From positions 1 to 40,107 of the forward strand of contig CAKZLZ010000114.1 of assembly GCA_937127435.1 (NCBI GenBank): a stretch of DNA of 40,107 nucleotides, read 5' to 3'. The stretch comes from an uncultured Verrucomicrobiota bacterium (GTDB taxonomy: Bacteria > Verrucomicrobiota > Kiritimatiellia > SS1-B-03-39 > UBA6053). The translations under genes and the position numbers were made by a program. The notes under the pieces were generated by a model. The model worked only from the letters and a program-made list of their open reading frames with translations, was not told where the DNA came from and did no database searches. This document shows, one piece after another, positions 1 through 8,400 of the stretch. Within the stretch, counting starts at the first letter, position 1, and every line of letters begins with the position of its first letter.

Positions 1-1
1 T

Positions 2-469
2 CCCGAACAAGTCGGCATCATGGGATTTTCCGCCGGCGGACACCTGGCGGGAAGTTTGGCCACCCAGGCCGAAGTGCCCGAAAGCCGCTGTGCGGATGCA
101 GCAGATGCCTTTTCCCACTTCCCGGATTTCTCCATCCTCCTCTATCCTGTGGTCAGCCTCACCGCAGCTTTTTCCCATTTCGGATCCCGGGACAATTTGC
201 TGGGAAGTCCCTGTGACCCCGTCTTGGCCGAAAAGCTGTCGATTGAAAAGGCAGTCTCATCGGAAACGGCACCCATGTTTATTGCCCATGCCCAGGATGA
301 CCCGGCGGTTCCCGTCGCAAATGCCCTGGCCCTCACCGCCGCCTTGACCGAAAAAGGCGTGAACGCCGAATTACATGTTTACCCCAAAGGCGGACATGGC
401 TTCGGTATGGCCGCAAATCATGCCTGGGGTCCCGCATTGTTAAACTGGCTCGAAAATCTACAGAAATAA
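2..469 (+). CDS. Alpha/beta-hydrolase esterase (BD-FAE/acetyl-xylan-esterase-like), 5' truncated
   Basis: The reading frame is open from base 2, so the N-terminus lies outside the window. The visible part holds a nucleophile elbow GFSAGGH near its start, an acid-residue segment AHAQDDPAVP and a histidine segment YPKGGHGFGM near the end. That is the Ser-Asp-His order of the small-molecule esterase branch of the alpha/beta-hydrolase fold (COG0657/BD-FAE type). Such enzymes often remove acetyl or other esters from polysaccharides or oligosaccharides, which would suit the carbohydrate genes that follow. Cellular location cannot be judged without the N-terminus. The exact substrate is not readable. 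It ends about 150 bases before the next gene, which has its own putative control region. Confidence 0.8.
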   Translation, partial: PEQVGIMGFSAGGHLAGSLATQAEVPESRCADAADAFSHFPDFSILLYPVVSLTAAFSHFGSRDNLLGSPCDPVLAEKLSIEKAVSSETAPMFIAHAQDDPAVPVANALALTAALTEKGVNAELHVYPKGGHGFGMAANHAWGPALLNWLENLQK

Positions 470-517
470 TTCCATCCAAATTCCTCCAAATTTCCCTATT
501 GACATTTTTTGACTTAA

Positions 518-554
518 TATACTAGTATACATCAGGTATGTATATTTATACAAC
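518..554. promoter_or_regulatory. Putative operator, ATACYAGT family, upstream of the prepilin/GH30 operon
   Basis: A perfect 12-base palindrome TATACTAGTATA lies at 518-529, about 95 bases before the first gene of the operon. A weaker copy of one half, ATACAAC, lies at 548-554. TTGACA (499) and TTGACT (509) precede it, but no well-spaced -10 box was found. The core ATACTAGT recurs in four other intergenic sites of this locus, so it is read as a binding site of a shared regulator. No binding data can be seen. Confidence 0.5.
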
Positions 555-623
555 AAATCAATTTATGGATAATGCCAGCAATCCCACCCGGAATGCTGTA
601 TCCTCTTCATCCGGAGAAACCCT

Positions 624-1379
624 ATGATCAGAAAAAAGGGATTCACGCTGATTGAAATGTTGGTGGTCATCGCCATCATCTCATTGTTAATGACTTTGAT
701 ATCCGGGGTTATCGGCTCGATCATGAGCAGAGCCCACCTCACCTCCTGCATGTCAAACCTGCGGCAAATCCACACCGGCATTCTCGGTTATGCCAACGAG
801 CATCAGGGGCAACTGCCCGATAACTACGGCGGAAATCCCGGAAACCCGGATCTGCCCGATGCGGATGGGCGCTCCTGGCCCCATCGTATTGCCCCCTACA
901 TTGATGACCAATTTGACAATTCAGGGAACTATGTTTCAGGTCATGCCTCAGTTTTCTCTTGCCCTGCACGGGCGGTGAAAGGGACAACATCCACGCCCTT
1001 CCCCTTAACCTATGGTGTGAACCGGAACCTCATGGTAAACCGGCTCTATACCGCGGGAGGCCGCAGAGTCGGATTTTTCGAACTGGGTCAATTGGCCGAC
1101 GTCGTCCTGATCGCGGATGGCGGACAGGTCAACGGACTCACGGCAGGCCCTTCCATCGAATTTGCTTACTTTGAACATCAATGGGAACAACAGATGTCCC
1201 TCATCGGGAATACGGATCAACCCGGCAACTTCAAGGGCATTCGTTATCGCCACATGGACGAAGAAAAAGCGGCCGTGCTTTATGCCGACGGCAGAGCCGG
1301 AACCGCAACTGCCACCTACGACAACGATCCCACTCAAGGTACCAGTTCATTAACCGGCCAAGCTTTTAGAAGACTCTGA
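624..1379 (+). CDS. Prepilin-like secreted protein with type II secretion/pilin N-terminal methylation motif
   Basis: The N-terminus MIRKKGFTLIEMLVVIAII is a textbook class III prepilin signal: a short basic leader, G^FTLIE cleavage site with Glu at +5, then one hydrophobic helix (about residues 7-30). The C-terminal part carries YRHMDEEKAAVLYADGRA, a relative of the H-X9-DG motif of pilin-like proteins expanded in Planctomycetes, Lentisphaerae and Verrucomicrobia, here with 11 rather than 9 residues between His and DG. The product should be processed by a prepilin peptidase and assembled in, or anchored to, the inner membrane. The lipoprotein gene follows after one base, and a GH30 enzyme follows that, so this is the first gene of a likely three-gene operon. 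A role in handling polysaccharide at the envelope is inference from that context. Confidence 0.85.
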   Translation: MIRKKGFTLIEMLVVIAIISLLMTLISGVIGSIMSRAHLTSCMSNLRQIHTGILGYANEHQGQLPDNYGGNPGNPDLPDADGRSWPHRIAPYIDDQFDNSGNYVSGHASVFSCPARAVKGTTSTPFPLTYGVNRNLMVNRLYTAGGRRVGFFELGQLADVVLIADGGQVNGLTAGPSIEFAYFEHQWEQQMSLIGNTDQPGNFKGIRYRHMDEEKAAVLYADGRAGTATATYDNDPTQGTSSLTGQAFRRL

Positions 1380-1380
1380 T

Positions 1381-2001
1381 ATGCATAAGAATAAAAAATT
1401 CCGGACGCCATCACCTTTCTTTGGCGTATTGATCCTGCTGGCTTTGCTTTCAGCTTGTGGAAAAAAGCCCCCTCCTCTGGCCCCTGAATCCGTAAACAGG
1501 GATACCCGACTGATGCAGGCCCTCAGCAAAGGCCTGCAACTCGAATCCCCAACCCCCGGAGTCCTCTGGATTGTGATGCCCCCTCCTCTCAGCCAACGGG
1601 AAGGTGAAAAAATCAGAGTCACCACTTTAAAAGAGACCGCGCAAACCCAACTGCCCGATTGGAAAGTTGAAGTGCTCTTTCCCTCCGAAGAAGATCTGCA
1701 ACGCTACGAGAGCCAACTGTATGGAGGCAATTTTCCGGTAAACATGCTCCGGAATTTAATCCAGAACGACAGCCCCCCCACCGCACTTTTTTGTTTTAAA
1801 GGCGTTCCAACCGGGCCTGCGGAAGAACTGAAAACCCTCTCCCGGGAATGCCTTTTAGGCGGTGTAGCACGGTATGAAGAAGTCGAGGCGGATCCCTTAT
1901 TAAAGGCCAAGCTTCTTCGGGTAGCCGCAATGGAAGATGAAAATAACATCTCCTGGAAAACAGCAAAGGCCACGAAATGGGCTCTGCTTGACGAGATTTA
2001 A
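1381..2001 (+). CDS. Hypothetical lipoprotein
   Basis: A basic start, a hydrophobic segment and the lipobox LLSAC (Cys near residue 26) show a lipoprotein signal peptide cut by signal peptidase II. A proline-rich linker follows, then about 165 residues of mixed alpha/beta character that I do not recognise. The start codon lies one base after the stop of the prepilin-like gene, so translation is probably coupled. The two products may act together at the envelope. No enzymatic motif was seen. Confidence 0.75.
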   Translation: MHKNKKFRTPSPFFGVLILLALLSACGKKPPPLAPESVNRDTRLMQALSKGLQLESPTPGVLWIVMPPPLSQREGEKIRVTTLKETAQTQLPDWKVEVLFPSEEDLQRYESQLYGGNFPVNMLRNLIQNDSPPTALFCFKGVPTGPAEELKTLSRECLLGGVARYEEVEADPLLKAKLLRVAAMEDENNISWKTAKATKWALLDEI

Positions 2002-2027
2002 TTAGAGCGCGGTACAGGACGGCATCC

Positions 2028-3386
2028 ATGAACAAATCAAATTGCACCTGGATCCTTACCTCCAAAGATCCGTCAGAAAAATTTCAATCCGCCCCGCATC
2101 CGGGATGGCAGGAAGCAACAGACCGCAACGCGGATGTCCATATTTACCCTCAGGAACTCCGTCAGGAAATTTTAGGATTTGGCGGCGCGTTCACTGAAGC
2201 CTCCGCTTATAATTTTTCCAAGCTGGGCCCCGAAAACCAGCAGCGGTTTCTTGAAGCCTATTTCCATCCCGAAAAAGGAAACGGCTACACCTTCTGCCGC
2301 ACCCACATCCACAGCTGCGATTTTGCCCTGGGAAATTATACCTATGTCGAGGACGGCGATGCGGAATTAAATAGTTTTAACCTCGCACACGAAGAAACCT
2401 GGTTGTTCCCCCTCCTCCGCCAAGCCCAAAGGGTTGCGGACGGAAAGATAAAACTGTTTTCCTCCCCCTGGAGTCCGCCGGCCTGGATGAAAACCAACGG
2501 TGAGATGAACAACGGCGGGAAACTGAAACCCGAATTCCGGCAGGCCTGGGCCAATTATTACGTTAAATATATTCGGGAAATGGAAAAAGCCGGATTTCCC
2601 ATCTGGGGGTTGACGGTACAGAACGAACCGGCCGCCACCCAAATTTGGGATTCCTGTGAATACACCGCCGAAGAAGAACGTGATTTCGTCAAAGAATATT
2701 TGGGACCCGCTCTGCACCAAGCGGGAATGGCGGATAAAAAGCTCATCATCTGGGACCACAACCGCGACATCATGGTCGAACGTGCCAGCACCGTGCTCGA
2801 AGATCCCGAAGCCGCAAAATACGTTTGGGGTACCGGATTCCATTGGTATGGAGACGACGCGTTTAAAAATGTAAAAACCATGTACGAACGCTTTCCCGAT
2901 CATCACCTGATCTTCACCGAAGGCTGTCAGGAAGGCGGCCCCCACATTGGATCCTGGGATTTGGGCGAACGCTATGCCCGCTCCATGATTCACGATCTCA
3001 ACCACGGCACCGATGCCTGGGTAGACTGGAACCTGCTCCTGGACATCCGGGGCGGACCCAACCACGTCGGCAATTACTGCAGCGCCCCGATCCTTGCCGA
3101 CGTCGAAAACGACCAGCTCCTTTTTCAAAGCTCCTATTACTATATCGGACACTTTTCAAAATATTTAAAACCCGGCACCCACGCTATCCGCACCGAAAAT
3201 TCCCGGAAAGATGTCATCGCCGCCGGATTTATCCACGAAGATAAATTGATTTTGGTCGCCCTGAACCTTACCGAAGAACCTCAGGATCTCAGCGTCCGCT
3301 CCGGCACCCACACTTTAAGCCTGTCCCTCCCGCCCCGATCCATCGGCACATGGACCGGGCGCTCCTTTAAAAAATATTTAAACTAA
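2028..3386 (+). CDS. GH30-family beta-glycosidase, cytoplasmic
   Basis: The 452-residue protein has the GH30 landmarks in order: FGGAFTEASAYNFSKL (about 51-66), SPWSPPAWMKTNG (about 146-158), the acid/base Glu200 in LTVQNEP, and the nucleophile Glu298 in LIFTEGCQEGG. The end is a short beta-domain (ILVALNLTEEPQ and after), typical of GH30 side domains. GH30 enzymes cut beta-glucosides, including beta-1,6-glucans and glucosylceramide; in known laminarin systems a GH30 removes beta-1,6 branches. No signal peptide is visible (MNKSNCTWILTSKD), so it probably acts in the cytoplasm on imported oligosaccharides, unlike many secreted GH30s. It follows the lipoprotein gene by 26 bases. Substrate is inferred from the GH81 and phosphorylase neighbours. 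Confidence 0.88.
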   Translation: MNKSNCTWILTSKDPSEKFQSAPHPGWQEATDRNADVHIYPQELRQEILGFGGAFTEASAYNFSKLGPENQQRFLEAYFHPEKGNGYTFCRTHIHSCDFALGNYTYVEDGDAELNSFNLAHEETWLFPLLRQAQRVADGKIKLFSSPWSPPAWMKTNGEMNNGGKLKPEFRQAWANYYVKYIREMEKAGFPIWGLTVQNEPAATQIWDSCEYTAEEERDFVKEYLGPALHQAGMADKKLIIWDHNRDIMVERASTVLEDPEAAKYVWGTGFHWYGDDAFKNVKTMYERFPDHHLIFTEGCQEGGPHIGSWDLGERYARSMIHDLNHGTDAWVDWNLLLDIRGGPNHVGNYCSAPILADVENDQLLFQSSYYYIGHFSKYLKPGTHAIRTENSRKDVIAAGFIHEDKLILVALNLTEEPQDLSVRSGTHTLSLSLPPRSIGTWTGRSFKKYLN

Positions 3387-3390
3387 TTTC

Positions 3391-3420
3391 TTTACAAAAA
3401 GAATCCAGTTATATTACAAT
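3391..3420 (+). promoter_or_regulatory. Putative sigma-70 promoter of PEP-CTERM gene
   Basis: TTTACA (3391-3396) and TACAAT (3415-3420) are separated by 18 bases, 51 bases before the chosen start codon. The ATACYAGT-type site begins within 7 bases of the -10 box, where a bound repressor would block transcription start. Confidence 0.55.
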
Positions 3421-3426
3421 GCTCTA

Positions 3427-3443
3427 GTACACAACTGGTATAC
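3427..3443. promoter_or_regulatory. Putative operator, ATACYAGT family
   Basis: The stretch GTACACAACTGGTATAC forms an imperfect inverted repeat (GTAC/GTATAC arms). Its complement contains ATACCAGTTGTGTAC, matching 11 of 15 positions of the site at 15272-15286. It lies just downstream of a -10 box. Confidence 0.5.
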
Positions 3444-3470
3444 TTTAATTATGAAACTATGGAGAACAAA

Positions 3471-4073
3471 ATGAGAAGAATCATTACCCCATTGCTGTTA
3501 TTTATCCTAACAGCAACAATCGCGTCTGCCGAATTGATGTATGTTGAAAGTGGCACTGCAGTCAATGCAGCAGGATACGGGAATGCAGGAGTTAGCTTTC
3601 AAGTAACTGAGTCCATCGAAGTAACTGAATTGTCTTTTTTTGGACTGAGCCTCGGCGGGGCTGACACTCCTTTGGCACAACTATGGAATGCAGATACAAA
3701 CACCCAATTAGGAATTGTAAACTGGGCTGGGGGAGAGGCTGGAGCAGGATGGAATTCCAAAGCACTTGCATCATCAGTAACTTTAAACACAGGTGTGAAC
3801 TACCAAATACAGGCGGTTGCCTATTGGGTTCCCAGATATGCCGATGATACGTCCTTTACATTCGGATCAGAAATTTCCAACCCTTCCTTCCACCATGATG
3901 CAGGCTGGGGGGGATGGACCGCCCCAACAGCTACAATTGGTGGTGCGGCACTTACCAGCGACCTTCCCAATATGGTCAATTTCACCTATAACACCATCCC
4001 GGAACCCTCCACATGGATCATGACCCTCAGTGGCATGGGACTATTACTCGTCGCAATGCGCCGCAGAAAATAA
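3471..4073 (+). CDS. PEP-CTERM sorting-domain protein
   Basis: The start at 3471 is preferred over the ATG at 3459 because GGAGAA (3461-3466) is then a ribosome binding site at normal spacing and the product begins directly with a signal peptide (MRRIITPLLLFILTATIASA). The body of about 150 residues resembles a secreted beta-rich domain. The C-terminus has the complete PEP-CTERM signature: IPEPSTW, a hydrophobic helix, then MRRRK. Such proteins are exported, recognised by an exosortase and displayed at the surface or in the exopolysaccharide layer. The gene has its own promoter, a downstream operator-like site and a terminator, so it is a single transcription unit. Its function is unknown; the shared operator suggests it is expressed with the glucan genes. 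Confidence 0.88.
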   Translation: MRRIITPLLLFILTATIASAELMYVESGTAVNAAGYGNAGVSFQVTESIEVTELSFFGLSLGGADTPLAQLWNADTNTQLGIVNWAGGEAGAGWNSKALASSVTLNTGVNYQIQAVAYWVPRYADDTSFTFGSEISNPSFHHDAGWGGWTAPTATIGGAALTSDLPNMVNFTYNTIPEPSTWIMTLSGMGLLLVAMRRRK

Positions 4074-4095
4074 AGCAGACTCTTTACAACTCACC

Positions 4096-4131
4096 CACCC
4101 CGGAAGTTCAAACCTCCGGGGTGTTTTTTTT
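4096..4131 (+). terminator. Rho-independent terminator
   Basis: A 9-bp stem (CACCCCGGA at 4096-4104 with TCCGGGGTG at 4115-4123) with a 10-base loop is followed by a run of T. It sits 23 bases after the PEP-CTERM stop codon. Confidence 0.9.
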
Positions 4132-4145
4132 AAAAAAAATATATA

Positions 4146-4175
4146 TTGACTTCCCAACATATTAAATTCTACAAT
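4146..4175 (+). promoter_or_regulatory. Putative sigma-70 promoter of second PEP-CTERM gene
   Basis: TTGACT (4146-4151) and TACAAT (4170-4175) are 18 bases apart, the same spacing and -10 box as the promoter at 3391-3420. The operator-like site follows 11 bases after the -10 box. Confidence 0.55.
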
Positions 4176-4186
4176 ATTAGTAACGA

Positions 4187-4196
4187 CCTAGTATAC
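4187..4196. promoter_or_regulatory. Putative operator, ATACYAGK family
   Basis: CCTAGTATAC on the top strand gives GTATACTAGG on the bottom strand, sharing ATACTAG with the other sites. It is the most degenerate of the five; the second arm is poor. Confidence 0.4.
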
Positions 4197-4247
4197 ATAT
4201 TCAAATTTCAACAAAGCTGTTAGGCCAAAAAGAAAAGGAAGAACGAA

Positions 4248-5120
4248 ATGAAAATTAAACACCCCTACATTCTATCTATTTTATGCACTGGACTTTTCAG
4301 CACCAGTGCTTCTGCTACTCTGATTGCGAGCGATTCGTTCGTAACCACGGGAGGCGACGCCTACAATGTTGACAGAATATATGGCCAGAGTCCTACCGAC
4401 GGCACATCAGGATTTGATGGCGCAACTACTTGGGGAGGCGGCTTCAATACCGGAGATATTCAGGTTAACGCCAGCGGACTCACCTCCTCTCTCAGCGTGG
4501 GCACCGGCGGATCCGTTCTGGCCAGCAATGGTTCTGACCGGAATGTTTATCGTGCGTTCGATTCATTCAGCCCTACGGATACCACCTACTACTTTAGCGC
4601 CCTGTTTCAGGTACCCAACAGTGGAGAAGCGACGACGAAGGGAGCTGTAGGAATAGCCTCCGCAAGTTCAGGAAATACTGCGGACCCCGTGAATGGTGTG
4701 ATGATTGGCACGAATGCAAAATCCGCCGGTACAGGAGATAACACGTTCAGCCTTTGGGTGGACGGAAATGAATTGGAAATGACAGGTACATATACTGATG
4801 GAACAACATACTTCGGCTTGATAGAAATTAATAACAGCTCATCAGGTAACGATACCATCACAGCAAACATCTATTCCGCAAGCGCTACAGATTTTTCCTC
4901 ATCTCTGGGCACCGCCACGACTTCAGCCTACGACATCTCCAGTGAACTGGTTGGGTTCGAAATTCATAAAGACTACGCGTTAAGCAATTCACTCCAGTAT
5001 GATGAATTGCGTTTTGGAACCGAGCTTTCGGATGTTTCAACCATCCCCGAACCCTCCTCCATCATGATGCTTGTTATGGGATTCGGTCTGGTCGGATTTA
5101 TGGTTCGCCGCCGCAAATAA
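4248..5120 (+). CDS. PEP-CTERM sorting-domain protein with lectin-like beta-rich body
   Basis: The signal peptide runs from residue 1 to about 23 (MKIKHPYILSILCTGLFSTS and AS A), after a good ribosome binding site (AGGAAG upstream of 4248). The middle, rich in Gly, Ser, Thr and Asp, looks like a beta-sandwich of the LamG/concanavalin type, though this rests on composition only. The C-terminus is a classic exosortase signal: IPEPSSIM, a hydrophobic helix and VRRRK. The product should be placed at the cell surface. It has its own promoter, operator-like site and terminator between the GH30 operon and the phosphorylase-importer operon, so it may be a surface glucan-binding or adhesion protein; that role is inference. 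Confidence 0.88.
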   Translation: MKIKHPYILSILCTGLFSTSASATLIASDSFVTTGGDAYNVDRIYGQSPTDGTSGFDGATTWGGGFNTGDIQVNASGLTSSLSVGTGGSVLASNGSDRNVYRAFDSFSPTDTTYYFSALFQVPNSGEATTKGAVGIASASSGNTADPVNGVMIGTNAKSAGTGDNTFSLWVDGNELEMTGTYTDGTTYFGLIEINNSSSGNDTITANIYSASATDFSSSLGTATTSAYDISSELVGFEIHKDYALSNSLQYDELRFGTELSDVSTIPEPSSIMMLVMGFGLVGFMVRRRK

Positions 5121-5144
5121 TCCTCGATCCATCTGGATGATATC

Positions 5145-5175
5145 AAACCCCGGGAGCTCTTCCCGGGGTTTTTAT
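5145..5175 (+). terminator. Rho-independent terminator
   Basis: An 11-bp stem (AAACCCCGGGA at 5145-5155 with TCCCGGGGTTT at 5161-5171), with a 5-base loop, is followed by a T-rich stretch. It ends the PEP-CTERM unit. Confidence 0.9.
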
Positions 5176-5214
5176 TTTGTAAATTTTTAACTTCCAAGTT
5201 CTTTTCTCACGAAG

Positions 5215-5315
5215 CTTCTGCCGGGAGCAGAGCCCGCGTTCGGAGTCCCGACTTCAGGCGGTTCTATCGGAGGCCTTCAGGCTTCCGGTTTCAGAACCCG
5301 GGTTCCACACAACCT
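5215..5315. repeat. Degenerate GC-rich intergenic repeat (possible)
   Basis: This non-coding stretch of about 100 bases contains several short, related words (GACTTCAGGCGG, CCTTCAGGCTTCC, CGGTTCT, CGGTTTCAGAAC) and the imperfect palindrome GGAGGCCTTCAGGCTTCC. It resembles a dispersed repeat of the kind common between genes in this group. No second full copy is in the window, so the call is tentative. Confidence 0.25.
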
Positions 5316-5369
5316 CTTCTCCTCTCCCATCTTCCAACTTCAACCTCCCCGAATCTTTCATATCAATTC

Positions 5370-5389
5370 TAGTTGCATACCAGTATATG
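5370..5389. promoter_or_regulatory. Putative operator, ATACYAGT family, upstream of phosphorylase-importer operon
   Basis: CTAGTTGCATACCAGTATAT contains ATACCAGT, with arms CATAC and ATATG four bases apart. It lies about 20 bases before the start codon. A weak promoter (TTCAAC 5339, TATCAA 5361) sits immediately upstream, the same order as at the two PEP-CTERM genes. Confidence 0.5.
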
Positions 5390-5410
5390 TTTACCTAAAG
5401 GAAGGGAACT

Positions 5411-8400
5411 ATGAAAGACTTCCACTGTATTGAGAATTTCGACCGCATGCCGCCCTTCTTTATGTCTTTGGTGAGCGCCTCGGATCTATGGGCATTTATT
5501 TCCAGCACCGGAGGGCTCACCGCCGGCCGCAAAGACGCTGAACATGCCCTCTTCCCTTACTGCACGGACGATCGTATCACCGATAACGCGGGCAACACCG
5601 GCCCTATGACTTTGATCCGCCTGCCCTCCGGTAAAGTGTGGCAACCTTTCTCCGCAGAACTCCCCCCCTCCCTGCCCCGTAAACGCAAGCTCTACAAACA
5701 TGTGACCGGAGATGCACTCTGTTTTGAAGAAGTGCTCGAATCACCTGCGCTGGCCTTCCGTTACACCTGGATGACCAGCCCAAAATTTGGCTTGGTACGA
5801 AAAGTTGAAATCGAAAACCTTTCCGATGCCCCCATCCAACTGGACCTGCTTGACGGCGTTCAGAACTTATTACCCGCAGGAATTACCACGCAGGTACAGT
5901 CCGAATTCAGCAACCTGCTGGATGCCTATAAACGGTCATTTTCAGAGCCCCCCGGCACTCTCGCACTTTACACACTTTCGTCGTTACTGACCGACCTGGC
6001 AGAACCCAGCGAAGCCCTGCGTTGCACCTCCGCCTGGACCCTTGGGCTTCCTTCTGCAGAAGTGATACTTTCATCAGATCCCATTCAAGATTTCCGTTTA
6101 GGCAAACCGCTCAAAGTGCAAGACGATGTGATCGCCCGCCGGGGCGCCTTCCTTTGCTCTGCGCAGCTTGATCTGACCGCCGGTCAATCTCAATGCTTTT
6201 ACCAAGTCTTCGACGTGGAACAGGATCATTCCCGGATCGCGACTTTACAAACCGCATTGATGCAACCCGAAAAACTCCTCGAGGACCTTGAAGAGGATAT
6301 TCGACAAGGATCCCAAGACTTGTTCACCAAAATCTCCGCTGCCGACGGCTGTCAATGCACAGAAGATCACGTGGCCTCCCATCACCATTTCAGCAATGTG
6401 GTGTTTAACTGTATGCGGGGCGGACTTTTTCCTGACGGCCCCCGGGTTCGCAAACAGGATCTCGCCCTCTATGTGGAGACCTGGAGAAAAGGCACCTCCG
6501 CCACCCTGCTAAAAGCTTTCGCTGCAGAACCAGAGCTGATGGAATTTCCCGCTTTCCAAGCAGCCGTCTCCCAACTCGAAGACCCTGACTTGCAACGCCT
6601 CTGCAAACAGTACTTGCCCCTCACCTTTAGCAGACGCCATGGCGATCCCAGCCGGCCCTGGAACAAATTCAGCATCAATCTCACAAACGAAGACGGCTCC
6701 CCCCGCCTGGACTTCCAGGGAAACTGGCGGGATCTTTTCCAAAATTTGGAAGCCCTGCTCAACTCCTGCCCGGCTTTCATTCCTCAGGTCATCTCCTGCT
6801 TTCTGAATGCCACCACCCTCGACGGTTACAATCCCTACCGCGTGACCCGCAGTGGAATCGAATGGGAAAAACCCGAGCCCGATAATCCCTGGGCCAACAT
6901 CGGATATTGGGGTGACCACCAGATTATTTACCTGCTCAAACTCCTGGAGACTTCCGAAAACTTTTTCCCCGGCGAATTGAGCAAGCAATTGGATCAACCT
7001 CTCTTCAGCGCTGCCGACGTCCCCTACCGTCTCTTGCCTTACCAGGAGCTAACCTCCCGAAATGATGGCACCACCGTACTCTTTGACCACCCTCAGGATC
7101 AAGTGGTCGAAAACCGTGTCGCCCAAATTGGAGCGGACGGCAAAATGGTTCATGGCCCGGACGGAAAAGTCGTTCGTGTCAGCCTCATCGAAAAACTTCT
7201 CACCCTCACCCTGGCCAAACTGGGGAATTTCGTTCCCGAAGGCGGTATCTGGATGAACACCCAACGTCCGGAATGGAACGATGCCAACAACGCATTGGCC
7301 GGACGCGGAATTTCGGTTGTGACTTTAGGCTATCTCCACCGTCACCTGCTTTTCCTGCAAAAGATTCTAGCAAGCTCCTCACAGACAGCGTTTTCAATTT
7401 CTCCCGCATTGGCAACCTGGATGTCTGAAACCTCAAAGATTCTGTCCACCTTACAGGAAACGCCCTTCGACGATCAGCAACGCAGAAGGGTTTTGGATCA
7501 ACTGGGCGCATCGGCCACCGCCTACCGTGAAAAAATTTATGCGGGCGAAACAGGCCCGGCATCCTGCAAGGTTCCCAAATCAGAAGTGGAAACTTTATGC
7601 ACCGTCGCGCTGAAGGCTTGTGGCGATTCCCTGAAAGCCAACCGCCGGCCAGACGGAACCTACCATGCGTACCATGTTTTAAGTTTTCCGGATGCAAAAT
7701 CTGCATCCATCCGCAAACTGAATTTAATGTTGGAAGGCCAGGTCTCCATTCTCTCTTCAGGCATATTGAATGCGGACGAAGCGTTGACGCTTTTACAAAG
7801 CCTTCGCCAAAGCGATATCTACAGACCCGATCAACATTCCTACATCCTCTACCCCGACCACCGTCCTCCCCGTTTCATGGAGAAAAATCAGCTGTCGATC
7901 TCAGAGGCGGAAAAGATTCCTTTCCTCAAAACACTCCTTGAAAAGCAGGACAACCAAATTATCCGGAAAGACTGCAAAGGCGGCATCCATTTCCATCCGG
8001 ATTTCAGGAACGCCGGGGATCTCGCCAAGAAGCTAAGCGGCTATGAAGACAAGGCGGATCATCAAGCCGTACTCGATCTTTATGAAAGCAGCTTTGACCA
8101 TCAGGCCTTCACCGGAAGATCCGGTTCCATGTTTGGCTTCGAAGGGCTCGGAAGTATCTATTGGCACATGGTCGCGAAACTTCTGCTGGCCGTACAGGAA
8201 TGCGTAATCAAAGCCGCTGAAGACGGCGAAGCGCCGGAAACCATCGAAGCCCTGAAAGCCGCATACTTCGATGTAAGGGACGGACTGGGCTTCCGGAAAA
8301 CCCCGGAAGTTTTCGGGGCATTTCCCACCGATCCCTATTCGCACACCCCCTCACACGGCGGCGCCAAGCAACCCGGAATGACCGGTCAGGTGAAAGAAGA

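Noticed and set aside
2367..3152. Leftward 261-codon open frame
   Set aside because: It is the antisense of the GH30 gene, with low-complexity translation and no start signals.
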